Assembly: GCA_046541515.1 (NCBI GenBank) | Contig: JBKHDD010000031.1 | Coordinates: forward strand, 1 to 34,676 | Length of the DNA stretch: 34,676 nt | DNA from: CAYFVR01 sp046541515 | GTDB lineage: Bacteria > Desulfobacterota > Desulfobacteria > Desulfobacterales > Desulfococcaceae | Direction: 5' to 3' | Shown: in pieces, positions 7,595 to 15,496 of the stretch | Layout of the letters: each line of letters opens with the position of its first letter | How positions within the stretch are numbered: position 1 is the first letter of the stretch | Notes under the pieces: model-generated | Told to the model about the DNA's origin: nothing | What the model saw: the letters and a program-made list of their open reading frames with translations, nothing else | Databases searched by the model: none | Position numbers and translations under genes: made by a program

Positions 7595-9097
7595 GTGCAC
7601 GGAAATACGATCGAAAAACTCCCCACCGGCATTGCCGGTTTTGACGAACTCTCCCGCGGCGGGCTGCCCAAACGTCGCACCACCCTCTTGTCCGGCACCG
7701 CCGGTTGCGGCAAGACGATTTTCGCGGTGCAGTTCCTGGCCCAGGGCATTCGGAGCACGGGGGAAACCGGGGTCTTCGTCACCTTCGAAGAGGCGCCCGC
7801 GGACATCCGCCGGAACGTGCTCGGCTTCGGCTGGGACCTGGACGGCTGGGAAACCGAGGGCAAGCTGCGTTTCGTGGACGGATCGCCGGACCTGGGCGAC
7901 GAAACCCTTTTCAGCGGCGGGTACGACCTGGGCGCCCTCCTGGCCCGGATCACCTACGCCGTGAGAACCATCGACGCCCGCCGGGTGACCATGGACTCCC
8001 TGGGGGCCCTGTTCAGCCGGTATGAAAATCCGGCTCTGGTGCGCAATGAATTGTTCCGCATCGGCGCCACGCTGAAGGAGATGGGCGTCACCTCCCTGGT
8101 CACCTCGGAACGGACCGAGGACTATGGCGAAATTTCCCGATACGGAGTGGAGGAGTTCGTCTCCGACAACGTGGTGGTGATGCGGAACCTGTTGGAGGAG
8201 GAACGGCGGCTCCGAACCATCGAGATTCTCAAATTTCGCGGGGCGGACCATGATCGGGGGGAGGCGCCCTACACCATTTCCGGCGGCGAGGGCATCGTGG
8301 TGGTGCCGCTCTGCCAGGCCGCCCTGGACCACGGCTCGCCGTCCGAACGCATCAGTTCGGGGAACGAGGAATTGGATCGGATGTGCGGAGACGGCTTTTA
8401 CAGCGACGCCGCCATCCTGGTGTCCGGGGCCACGGGAACCGGAAAAACCCTGATGGTCACCGAGTTCATGTCCGCCGCCGCCGAAACCGAGGAGCGGGCG
8501 TTGCTGGTGGCCTTCGAGGAGGGGCCGGAACAGATTTTCCGGAACGCGGCCGGGTGGGGCTACGATTTCGCCAAACTTCGGGGCGACGGGCGCCTAAAGG
8601 TGATCTGCGCATACCCGGAATCGGCATCCATGGAAGAACATTTTCTCTGGATTCAGGCGGCCATCGCCGAATTTCGGCCCCACCGCATCGCGGTGGACAG
8701 CCTTTCGGCCCTGGAGCGGGTGGCCAACGTCAAGCGATTCCGGGAATTTATGATTGGCCTGACCGGCTTCCTCAAGCAGCGGGGGATCGCCGCCATGTTC
8801 ACCGCCACCACGCCCGCGCTTCTCGGCGGCGTCTCCATTACCGAAGCCCATATTTCCACCATCACCGACGCCATCATCCTGCTGCGGTACGTGGAGCTGT
8901 TCGGCGAGATGCACCGCGGGCTCACCGTCCTCAAAATGCGGGGGTCTCGTCACGACAAGGAAATCCGGAGCTTCGCCATCGACGGCGGAGGGATGCACAT
9001 CGGCAGGGCCTTCCGCAACGTGGGCGGCATCATCGAGGGCCGGCCCGTGCATGTGGCCGGCGGTGAAATCGAACGGATTCAGGACCTTTTTCAATGA
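7595..9097 (+). CDS. kaiC: Circadian clock ATPase/kinase KaiC
   Basis: KaiC is a double RecA-like hexameric ATPase that autophosphorylates and dephosphorylates. The protein has 500 residues. CI has a P-loop GTAGCGKT (34-41) and the catalytic Glu pair in VTFEEAP (65-66). CII has P-loop GATGTGKT (278-285) and Glu308-Glu309 in VAFEEGP. The phosphosite segment ITEAHISTITD is conserved: Ser421 and Thr422 match Ser431/Thr432 of Synechococcus KaiC, and Thr416 matches Thr426. ARYGVEEFVSDNV- and CAYPESA-like motifs are also present. The C-terminal tail after the A-loop region is about nine residues shorter than in Synechococcus, which could affect KaiA binding. The GTG start at 7595, one base after the kaiB stop, is set by homology (HGNTIEKLPTGIAGFDE). 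All residues needed for ATPase and kinase activity appear present. Confidence 0.97.
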   Translation: MHGNTIEKLPTGIAGFDELSRGGLPKRRTTLLSGTAGCGKTIFAVQFLAQGIRSTGETGVFVTFEEAPADIRRNVLGFGWDLDGWETEGKLRFVDGSPDLGDETLFSGGYDLGALLARITYAVRTIDARRVTMDSLGALFSRYENPALVRNELFRIGATLKEMGVTSLVTSERTEDYGEISRYGVEEFVSDNVVVMRNLLEEERRLRTIEILKFRGADHDRGEAPYTISGGEGIVVVPLCQAALDHGSPSERISSGNEELDRMCGDGFYSDAAILVSGATGTGKTLMVTEFMSAAAETEERALLVAFEEGPEQIFRNAAGWGYDFAKLRGDGRLKVICAYPESASMEEHFLWIQAAIAEFRPHRIAVDSLSALERVANVKRFREFMIGLTGFLKQRGIAAMFTATTPALLGGVSITEAHISTITDAIILLRYVELFGEMHRGLTVLKMRGSRHDKEIRSFAIDGGGMHIGRAFRNVGGIIEGRPVHVAGGEIERIQDLFQ

Positions 9098-9164
9098 CCA
9101 GGCGCGACCGAAAACGGTTCGCCGCGCGCGAGGGCGTCCGCAATTGGGCCGAGGAGACCGGTTC

Positions 9165-10178
9165 GTGGAACTGATTGGAAAGATGCCGTCCGTCCTGGTG
9201 GTGGACGACGACCGCAGCCAGCGGTTTATTTTGCGCACCCACCTGGAGGGGACCGGCCTGACGGTCTGGGAAGCCGGCAACGGCGTGGAGGCGCTGGAGC
9301 GTCTGGCCGAGGATAACGACATCCGGTTTTTGGTGACCGACCTGCTCATGCCCGAAATGGACGGCTTCGAGCTAATCGAACGGGTGCGCCGCCGGGGACT
9401 TCGCTATATCTACGTGATCGTGATGACCTCCATGGAGGACCGGAAGTCGCTAATTCAGGCGCTCTCCGCCGGCGCGGACGATTATCTCAACAAACCGATA
9501 TTTCCCGACGAGCTGCGGCTGCGGCTGCAAAGCGGACTGCGGGTGCTTCGCCTGGAGGGACAGGAAGAGTTGATCCTTTCCATGGCGGAGCTTTCCGAGT
9601 TCCGAAGCGAGGAAACCGGCTATCATCTCAAGCGGGTTTCCCATTACACCCGCATTTTGGCCCGGGACGTGGCGGACCATTATCCGGAGTACGAGCTGAC
9701 CAGAAGCGGGGCCGAGGAAATCTCCCTGGTCAGCCCCCTTCACGACATCGGGAAGGTGGCGATTCCCGACCGGATTCTGCACAAGCCGGGCAAGCTGACC
9801 GCCGAGGAATGGGAAATCATGAAAACCCATGCGACCATCGGCGGCAACCTGTTGCGGAAAATCTACGATAAAACCGGCTCCCCATATCTGTGGTTCGCCC
9901 ACCAGATCGCCATGTACCATCATGAACGCTGGGACGGAAACGGCTATCCCGAAGGGCTAAGGGGGGAGGCCATCCCCATGCCCGCCCGGATCATGGCCGT
10001 GGCGGACGTTTACGACGCCCTGACCAGCGAGCGTTGCTACAAGGCGGCGTTCTCCCACGAAAAGGCCCGATCCATTCTTCTGGAAGGGGCCGGCGACCAT
10101 TTCGATCCCAAACTTATCGACGCCTTTCAGCGCCAGGAAAAAGCCTGGCTGGAAATCAAGGAACGCTTTCGGGACTGA
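9165..10178 (+). CDS. Response regulator with HD-GYP c-di-GMP phosphodiesterase domain
   Basis: The protein has 337 residues. An N-terminal receiver carries VVDDDRSQ, phospho-Asp59 in LVTDLLMPEMDG, Thr89 in VMTSM and Lys110. The C-terminal HD-GYP domain has His193-Asp194 (LHDIGKVAIPD), His-His-Glu at 252-254 and the GYP signature at 260-262 (WDGNGYPEGL), so the metal site and the family signature look complete and the enzyme should hydrolyse c-di-GMP. The GTG at 9165 was chosen because GAGGAG lies 8 bases upstream; an ATG at 9183 is possible. It follows kaiC by 67 bp on the same strand and precedes a strong terminator, so it is the last gene of the Kai transcription unit. This makes it the best candidate output of the module. 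Phosphorylation by the upstream kinases is inferred. Confidence 0.93.
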   Translation: MELIGKMPSVLVVDDDRSQRFILRTHLEGTGLTVWEAGNGVEALERLAEDNDIRFLVTDLLMPEMDGFELIERVRRRGLRYIYVIVMTSMEDRKSLIQALSAGADDYLNKPIFPDELRLRLQSGLRVLRLEGQEELILSMAELSEFRSEETGYHLKRVSHYTRILARDVADHYPEYELTRSGAEEISLVSPLHDIGKVAIPDRILHKPGKLTAEEWEIMKTHATIGGNLLRKIYDKTGSPYLWFAHQIAMYHHERWDGNGYPEGLRGEAIPMPARIMAVADVYDALTSERCYKAAFSHEKARSILLEGAGDHFDPKLIDAFQRQEKAWLEIKERFRD

Positions 10179-10180
10179 CC

Positions 10181-10213
10181 GCCGGAAGACCATTGAGGTT
10201 TTCCGGCTTTTTT
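10181..10213 (+). terminator. Rho-independent terminator closing the kai operon
   Basis: An 11-bp stem (GCCGGAAGACC with GGTTTTCCGGC, one G-U pair) encloses the loop ATTGA and is followed directly by six T. It starts 3 bases after the stop of the HD-GYP gene, so it separates the signalling operon from the VWA gene. Confidence 0.92.
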
Positions 10214-10235
10214 CCACCCATCCGAAGGAGGCGGG

Positions 10236-12278
10236 ATGAAAAAATTATTGGGCTATCTTGTCATTCTTTTTCTGGCGGCGACCGTACCGGTTTTGCCCTT
10301 GGGCGCGGCCGACCCCGTCTATTTCGAGGGGGAAGGCTACGTTTTCCCCACCGAAAAATCCCGGGCCGGGCTGGAGACCGGTTTTCGGCTGCGGCAGGGC
10401 GAGCCCGCCGAATCCGCGGTTCGGATTTCGGTGGTCAGCGCGGATTTTCCCGACATCGAGGTTCTGGCCACGGTCCTGGACGCCAACGGGCTTCCCGTGA
10501 CCGGGTTGACCGAGGCCGATTTTTCCGTGCTGGAACAGTCCGAGCTGGAAGGCGTCCCCGCGGAGCAGGGCTTGACCTGTTTCGAAGAGGTGGTTTCCGG
10601 CGGGAACGGCGTTTCTTTCGCCATGACGTTCGATGTCAGCCAAAGCATGAATTTTAACAACCGGCTTCCCGACGCCAAGGTCGCGGCGACCGACTTTTTG
10701 GCGGCGACCGATCCCGCCGACCGCGGCTCTCTGGTCTCTTTTTCGGGCTGTGACGAGGGCGGGGTCGTCGTTCCTCTGACGACGGTTGGAACCGATGGGG
10801 ACGGCGACGGGACGCCCGATCTCGCGGCGGGAATAAATGGGCTGGCGCCCATCAGGCTGACGGCGCTGTTCGACGGCATCGGCGACGCGTTGGACACGCT
10901 CGAAGGGGCTTCCTCCCCCAAAGGCGTGATTGTTTTTACCGACGGCCAGTCCAACGCCGACTGCCGGTATTCCATGGACGCGGTCATCCAAAAGGCCCAG
11001 GCGGCCGGCACGCCGGTGTACACGATCGGGTTGGCGCTGGACCCGGGAAGCCCGGCCGAAGATCAATTGATCCAGATCGCCCAGGAAACCGGCGGGACCT
11101 ACGCGGCCGCGCCCACCGCCGCCGACATGACGCAGATATACCAAGACGTCGCGGATACCATTCGCAGCCAGTATCGCCTATGCTACACCAGCCACAATCC
11201 CGCCTTCGACGGAACGGAGCGTTTCGTCACCGTCACCGCGGACGGCATTTCCGGCGAGGGGAGCTACGACGTGGGGACGACGGCGGAAAACCGGCCTCCG
11301 GAGGTGATTCACGCCCCGGCGACCACCGCCATGGAAGGCCAGTCCATCGCCATTTCGGCCACCGCCGCCGATCCGGACGCGGGCGATTCGGTGGTTTCCA
11401 TGACGCTGTTTTATCGAACCCAAGGCGGAGATCCCGATGGGCCATACGAAGACGAGCCCATGACGCCGGGAGAAGGCGCCGATTGGACCGGCCAGATTCC
11501 TGGAACGGCGGTGACTGTTGAGGGAGTGGAATATTATCTCCGTGCCCAAGATACCCAGATGGCCCAGGGGTTTTCCGGAAGCGCCTTGAATCCCTTTTCG
11601 GTAAACGTTGCGGCCGCCGTCCCCGTTGCCGATGCCGGACCCGACCAGAGCGTCGCCGAAGGCGAGACCGTTTCGTTAAGCGGCGGGGCCTCCGCCACGC
11701 CCCTTCCGGACGGGTTTCTTTCCTACTCCTGGATGCAGGTGGCGGGCGAGCCGGCCGTGGCGCTGACCGGCGCCGACACCGCCTCCCCGACCTTCGTCGC
11801 GCCCGATGTGGGACCCGTCGGCCAGGTGTTTGTCTTTTCGTTGTCGGTGACCGATTCCCTCGGTCGAACCGATTCCGATACCGTGTCCGTCACCGTGAAC
11901 GACACCCAAGCGCCGGTGCCTGGTTTCACCTTCTCCCCGGCCGCTCCCGTCGCGGGCGAACCGGTTCGGTTCACGGACGAATCCACCCCCGGAGACGCGG
12001 CGATAACGGAATGGCTCTGGAATTTCGGCGACCTCGGAACCCGTGCCGAACCCAATCCCGCCTTCACTTTTCCCGATCCCGGCACTTACACCGTCTCCCT
12101 GGCCGTCACCGACGCCAACGGAGCCATTGGATCGTCGTCCCGGTCAATCGTTGTCGCCGAGCCGCCTTGCGTCGAGGCCGATTGCGGCGGCGGCGGCGGA
12201 TGTTTTCTCCGGTCGATTTCGGAGGATTCTTCCGGGATGTCGGCGATTCGCATATTCCGGCGATGGATGGAGCGGTAA
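10236..12278 (+). CDS. Secreted VWA-domain protein with C-terminal PKD domain
   Basis: The protein has 680 residues. A Sec signal peptide is clear (MKKLLGYLVILFLAATV..., likely cleaved near GAA-DP). A von Willebrand factor A domain (about 127-300) has a complete DxSxS metal site (Asp133-Ser135-Ser137) and VIVFTDG. Ig/cadherin-like beta modules follow (about 350-560, including a DAGPDQSVAEGE stretch typical of PKD/REJ repeats) and then a PKD domain (about 565-650) with WNFGD and PGTYTVSLAVTDANG. Near the C-terminus a run of five Gly precedes Cys-Phe-Leu, resembling the Gly-rich CF tails of many deltaproteobacterial exported proteins. Its role is probably surface adhesion or protein binding; no enzyme motif is seen. 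A strong Shine-Dalgarno (AAGGAGG) precedes the ATG. The preceding terminator implies its own promoter. Confidence 0.88.
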   Translation: MKKLLGYLVILFLAATVPVLPLGAADPVYFEGEGYVFPTEKSRAGLETGFRLRQGEPAESAVRISVVSADFPDIEVLATVLDANGLPVTGLTEADFSVLEQSELEGVPAEQGLTCFEEVVSGGNGVSFAMTFDVSQSMNFNNRLPDAKVAATDFLAATDPADRGSLVSFSGCDEGGVVVPLTTVGTDGDGDGTPDLAAGINGLAPIRLTALFDGIGDALDTLEGASSPKGVIVFTDGQSNADCRYSMDAVIQKAQAAGTPVYTIGLALDPGSPAEDQLIQIAQETGGTYAAAPTAADMTQIYQDVADTIRSQYRLCYTSHNPAFDGTERFVTVTADGISGEGSYDVGTTAENRPPEVIHAPATTAMEGQSIAISATAADPDAGDSVVSMTLFYRTQGGDPDGPYEDEPMTPGEGADWTGQIPGTAVTVEGVEYYLRAQDTQMAQGFSGSALNPFSVNVAAAVPVADAGPDQSVAEGETVSLSGGASATPLPDGFLSYSWMQVAGEPAVALTGADTASPTFVAPDVGPVGQVFVFSLSVTDSLGRTDSDTVSVTVNDTQAPVPGFTFSPAAPVAGEPVRFTDESTPGDAAITEWLWNFGDLGTRAEPNPAFTFPDPGTYTVSLAVTDANGAIGSSSRSIVVAEPPCVEADCGGGGGCFLRSISEDSSGMSAIRIFRRWMER

Positions 12279-12349
12279 CGAAGCGACCAATCCGGGCCGT
12301 CCTTCCGGGCGGCCCGCTTCGGGCCAAAATGGTCCAGGGGAGAACAGGG

Positions 12350-13834
12350 ATGAAAATTCGAAGGAAATCGAGGTTTTTGAACGGGTTGGTCGTTCCGGCG
12401 TTTGTTTTGGCGCTGTTGCCGGCCGCGGCGACCGCCGAGGAACGGGCGGGCGCCGGCAGCTTCAGCACCCAGGGCGGCGTTTACGTGTTCGACCATCGGC
12501 AGGACCTGGAAATGGACGCGGTGGGCACCTTGGGCGTGGGGTACAATTTCACCGACCGGCTCGCCGCCGAGATCGTGGGCGGGGTGGGCCATTTCGATCA
12601 CAAGTATTTTAACGAGGACGAATGTTGCTGCGCCGAGGACAACGCCACCGCCTACATGCTCCGCGGCGAGGCCCTGTATCACTTTCGGCCCAAGGCCAAG
12701 CTGGCGCCATACTTGGCCGCGGGCGCGGGGGGCGTCTGGTTGCGAGGCGAAAACCGATCCGACGAGGAGTACGCCACGCTCAACTACGGGGCCGGCGTCA
12801 AATATTATCTCACCGACAACATCGCCTTTCGGGGCGACGCCCGACACATTTACGGGGTCGAGGATTCCCACAACAATTTTTCCGCCACGGTGGGGCTCCA
12901 CTTCAATTTCGGCGCCCAGCCCAAAGCGGCGCCCCCCGCCCCTGCGGCCGTCGCCCCCATTCGGCCCAAGCCGATTCTGGTGGCCGAGGAGAAGGCGCCG
13001 GGCGAGGTGACCGTCCGGCCCGTGGAGATCGGCGAATTCGGCGGTCGGCCGCCCGAAAACGGGGAAAAACTGTCCATCGACATGAAGCTCCAGTTTGGCC
13101 TGGATTCCGCCGGCATTCGGCCGGAGGACCGGCCCAAGCTGGACAAGCTGGGGCGGTTCATGGCCGAGTATCCCGAAACCCACGCGGTGGTGGAGGGGCA
13201 CACCTGCAACCTGGGCAGCGCAAGCTACAATTTCGAGCTGTCCTGGCGGCGGGCAAGGGCGGTGAAGGAATATCTGGAGGAAAATTTCGACATTGATCCG
13301 GTACGGCTTCAGGCCCGAGGCTACGGCCTGACCCAGCCCATCGCCGACAACGGCGCCGAGGCCGGCAGAAGGAAAAATCGCCGGGTGCTGGTGGTGGTTT
13401 CCAACGGCGGCGCCTTGGAAGTGCCGGAAGGCTTGAGTCGGGCGCCCGGGGAAACCGGGGGCGACCCCGCCGCGAGAACGGCCAAATCCGGCGAACGGGT
13501 TTTGCGCCGAATCGACATCGACGACGCGAAGGACGCCCTCGCCGTGGACTTGGTGGCCGACGGACCGGTGGAGAATTTCAAGGTGTTCGCGCTGGAAGGC
13601 CCGAACCGGCTGGTGGTTGACCTGGCGGGAGACTGGCGGGGACCGGAACGGAAGGAAATTCCGGTGGACCGGAAAGGGGTGGCCCGGGTCCGCATGGGGC
13701 GCCACCCGGACCATTACCGGGTGGTCGTCGACTTTTCGGACGCGGTGGCGGCCCGGCCTCGGGTGGCGCCTTCCGAGTCCGGCGTACGGATTGAGCTTCC
13801 GGAAGCGGCCATCATTTCCTCCGCCGCGCCCTGA
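12350..13834 (+). CDS. OmpA-family outer membrane protein with C-terminal AMIN domain
   Basis: The protein has 494 residues with a signal peptide (ending ALLPAAATA-EE). A beta-barrel region (about 35-190; GVGYNFTDRLAAEIVGGVG, GAGVKYYLTDNIAFRGDARH) precedes a Pro/Ala linker and an OmpA C-terminal peptidoglycan-binding domain (about 240-365; EGHTCNLGSASYN, LSWRRARAVKEYL, ARGYGLTQPIADN). The Arg that contacts diaminopimelate in Escherichia coli OmpA is kept (LSWRRA), but the matching Asp is replaced (GSASYN instead of GSDAYN). After about residue 385 an AMIN-like domain appears (VFALEGPNRLVVDLAGDW, YRVVVDFSD), a fold normally at the N-terminus of amidases or PilQ. An ECCCAED cysteine cluster lies in a predicted barrel loop. 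The ATG at 12350 has AGGGGAG upstream. It lies 71 bp after the VWA gene and may be co-transcribed. Confidence 0.88.
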   Translation: MKIRRKSRFLNGLVVPAFVLALLPAAATAEERAGAGSFSTQGGVYVFDHRQDLEMDAVGTLGVGYNFTDRLAAEIVGGVGHFDHKYFNEDECCCAEDNATAYMLRGEALYHFRPKAKLAPYLAAGAGGVWLRGENRSDEEYATLNYGAGVKYYLTDNIAFRGDARHIYGVEDSHNNFSATVGLHFNFGAQPKAAPPAPAAVAPIRPKPILVAEEKAPGEVTVRPVEIGEFGGRPPENGEKLSIDMKLQFGLDSAGIRPEDRPKLDKLGRFMAEYPETHAVVEGHTCNLGSASYNFELSWRRARAVKEYLEENFDIDPVRLQARGYGLTQPIADNGAEAGRRKNRRVLVVVSNGGALEVPEGLSRAPGETGGDPAARTAKSGERVLRRIDIDDAKDALAVDLVADGPVENFKVFALEGPNRLVVDLAGDWRGPERKEIPVDRKGVARVRMGRHPDHYRVVVDFSDAVAARPRVAPSESGVRIELPEAAIISSAAP

Positions 13835-13857
13835 CCCGCTTTCTCGGCAATTCTCCG

Positions 13858-13899
13858 CGAACCGGTCGGCTTCCAACGAAGCGGCCGGTTCGTTTTTTT
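13858..13899 (+). terminator. Rho-independent terminator after the OmpA/AMIN gene
   Basis: CGAACCGG-type arms (CGAACCGGTCGGCTT with AAGCGGCCGGTTCG, one mismatch or bulge) pair around a 7-nt loop and are followed by seven T. It sits 24 bp after the stop. The rest of the gap up to thiB (13900-14169) holds no supportable gene, only the palindrome listed at 14093. Confidence 0.9.
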
Positions 13900-14092
13900 G
13901 GCCCGTCCGGGCCCCGAATCGACGGGCGCAAATTGCCGTTTCCCGGGCCGGCATGGATATTTCCGCAAATCGCAGAACGTCTCGGAGCGAAGGAAGGCGC
14001 GGTCAAGAGCGACGCCGTTCATCCATCCCCAAAAAGGGGCCGGCGACGCATGGCCAAGATGGACGCCCTGGTCAAGGACGGACTTTCCATGC

Positions 14093-14116
14093 GGGGGCCG
14101 TATCGCATACGCCCTT
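14093..14116. repeat. REP-like palindrome, copy A
   Basis: The core CGTATCGCATACG (14099-14111) is a 5-bp inverted repeat around CGC. It is extended by GGGGG on the left against GCCCTT on the right with one bulged C, so it folds into a hairpin. The same 13-nt core recurs at 31460-31472 in another intergenic gap, with further matching bases downstream (TGGCCA at both). It lies between convergent ompA-like and thiB genes, where such elements often sit. Confidence 0.6.
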
Positions 14117-14169
14117 GGCCAATCCAGCGCCGCCGTCCGTTTGAATCGCCAAGGGGAACGGCGTTTCGC

Positions 14170-15189
14170 CTAAAGAATCGCCTCCCGCCAGGCGTCCAGC
14201 CAGGCTTCCCGATTTTTCTCGATTTTCTCCGGCGGAAGCGTCGCGGTCGCCTCGGTTCGTCCGGCCTGGCGTTGGAATTCCGGGGGGAGGTCCACGGTGT
14301 TTCGAACCGGGAACACGTACATTTGTCGGGGAATGTCCGCCTGGAAACGATGGCTCAGCATGAAGTCCGCCAGGCGACGGGCCAGTTCCGGATTTCCCGC
14401 GTTCCGAAGGACGCCGGCGAATTCGATCTGCCGGAAGGACATCTGGTCGCCGCCCATGACCGCCACGCCGGGGGGGGCCGCCGGGCTGGCGCCGTAGCCG
14501 ATCAAAATTGGCCGGTCGCCCCGGCCGGTGGCCGAAAAATGGCCCCAGTAGGCCTCTCGCCAGCCGCGGGCGATGTGTACGGCGTTGTCCCGAAGACCCC
14601 GCCAAAAATCCAGATAGGCCGGATCGCCGAACCGGGCCACGGTGGCGAGAAGAAAGGCGAATCCGGGGGAAGAGACGGCCGGATCGGGAACCACCGTCAG
14701 GCCCAGGTATTCCGGGCGGGTCAGATCCGACAGCTCGCAGGGCGGCTTCAGCCCCCGATCCGCGAACCAGTTTCGATCGTAGACCACGGTCACGTCGCCG
14801 AAGCCCACCGGAAGCAGGCGGTTTTGGGGGTCCAGTTGGAATTGTTTCGGAATCGCGTCCAGCTCCGGCGATCGATAGGGCGCGAAGATTCCGGCGCCCA
14901 GCGCCCGGGCCATGTGGGCGTTGTCCACGCCGAACAGGACGTCCGCCACCGGGCGGCCGGCGTGGTTGAGGGCGTGTTCCAGCACCGCTTTGGCGTCGCC
15001 GGCCTTGAGGAAGCGGACGCTGGCGTCGTGTTTCCGCTCAAATTCGCTGATCAGCTCCGGACGGATGTCGAAGCTGTCGTGGGTCAAAAGGGTGACCACG
15101 CGGGACTCGTCCCGAGGCAACGCGAAATGCGCGCCCAGGCTCCCGCAGACGGTCAGATAAATCGCGATCAGGCAAGCATACGATCGCAT
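14170..15189 (-). CDS. thiB: Thiamine ABC transporter substrate-binding protein (ThiB/TbpA family)
   Basis: The protein has 339 residues. A signal peptide is visible (RSYACLIAIYLTVCGSLGAHFA). The mature part follows the ThiB/TbpA pattern: VVTLLTHDSFDI, the FLKAGDAK loop, ADVLFGVDNAHMARAL, FAPYRSPELDAIP, PVGFGDVTVVYDRNWF, a DPAVSSPGFAFLLA ligand loop, ARGWREAYW, and a C-terminal MYVFPVRN with the helical EKNREAWLDAWREAIL end. Binding of thiamine or its phosphates in the periplasm is inferred from the family. The ATG at 15189 was chosen because GGAG lies six bases upstream and the signal peptide then starts correctly; a longer GTG start would precede the signal peptide. No permease (ThiP) or ATPase (ThiQ) gene lies beside it, so the transporter partners must be elsewhere or the protein serves another system. 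Confidence 0.85.
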   Translation of the reverse strand: MRSYACLIAIYLTVCGSLGAHFALPRDESRVVTLLTHDSFDIRPELISEFERKHDASVRFLKAGDAKAVLEHALNHAGRPVADVLFGVDNAHMARALGAGIFAPYRSPELDAIPKQFQLDPQNRLLPVGFGDVTVVYDRNWFADRGLKPPCELSDLTRPEYLGLTVVPDPAVSSPGFAFLLATVARFGDPAYLDFWRGLRDNAVHIARGWREAYWGHFSATGRGDRPILIGYGASPAAPPGVAVMGGDQMSFRQIEFAGVLRNAGNPELARRLADFMLSHRFQADIPRQMYVFPVRNTVDLPPEFQRQAGRTEATATLPPEKIEKNREAWLDAWREAIL

Positions 15190-15322
15190 ATCATCTCCAA
15201 CGCTTCGCCCTTGCGAGACAAGCGAGTTCAATTTTTCGACAACGGGTTCCGGTACGATTTCACATCCCGGACGGGATGATTTCACCCGGTGATGGGGAAT
15301 TTTTCATGAATGTCGAGTAAAC
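15190..15322 (-). other. Structured 5' leader of thiB
   Basis: From the predicted start of transcription near 15322 to the thiB ATG there are about 133 nt. Within it CATCCCG-TC-CGGGATG folds into a hairpin (15261-15277 region), flanked by CGGGT and ACCCG that could pair as an outer stem, followed by a CTTG/CAAG hairpin nested in CGCTT/AAGCG just before the Shine-Dalgarno. The THI-box signatures (CTGAGA, ACCTGAT-type) are absent, so it does not look like a TPP riboswitch. A regulatory role is speculative. Confidence 0.35.
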
Positions 15323-15328
15323 GGCGGA

Positions 15329-15357
15329 TTAATAACGATTTTGGATCGGCGTGTCAA
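15329..15357 (-). promoter_or_regulatory. Sigma-70 promoter of thiB
   Basis: On the minus strand TTGACA (15357-15352) is followed after 17 bp by TATTAA (15334-15329). The -35 is consensus and the -10 is close to TATAAT. Transcription would start near 15322 and run into thiB through a leader of about 130 nt. Confidence 0.75.
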
Positions 15358-15496
15358 TGGTTTGGAGCGGCGGAAAAGGGCCTGCCTGGATTTTCGCGGC
15401 GCCGGGAGCGGAAGAAAGGGGGGATGGGGCTTCGAACGGCGGTTTGGGGTCGCCCAAGGCGACCGATTCGGAGGGGGCCGGAGTCCCGGTTTGGAA

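Noticed and set aside
12280..12320. Terminator between the VWA and OmpA/AMIN genes
   Set aside because: GAAGC/GCTTC with an inner GGGCCG/CGGCCC stem can fold, but no T run follows and the next gene starts within 30 bp.
13933..15279. Plus-strand gene of about 448 codons
   Set aside because: It is antisense to thiB, which has a signal peptide, ribosome-binding site, promoter and family motifs.
15190..15322. TPP riboswitch upstream of thiB
   Set aside because: The leader lacks the CTGAGA and ACCTGAT-type THI-box segments; the hairpins seen do not match that fold.
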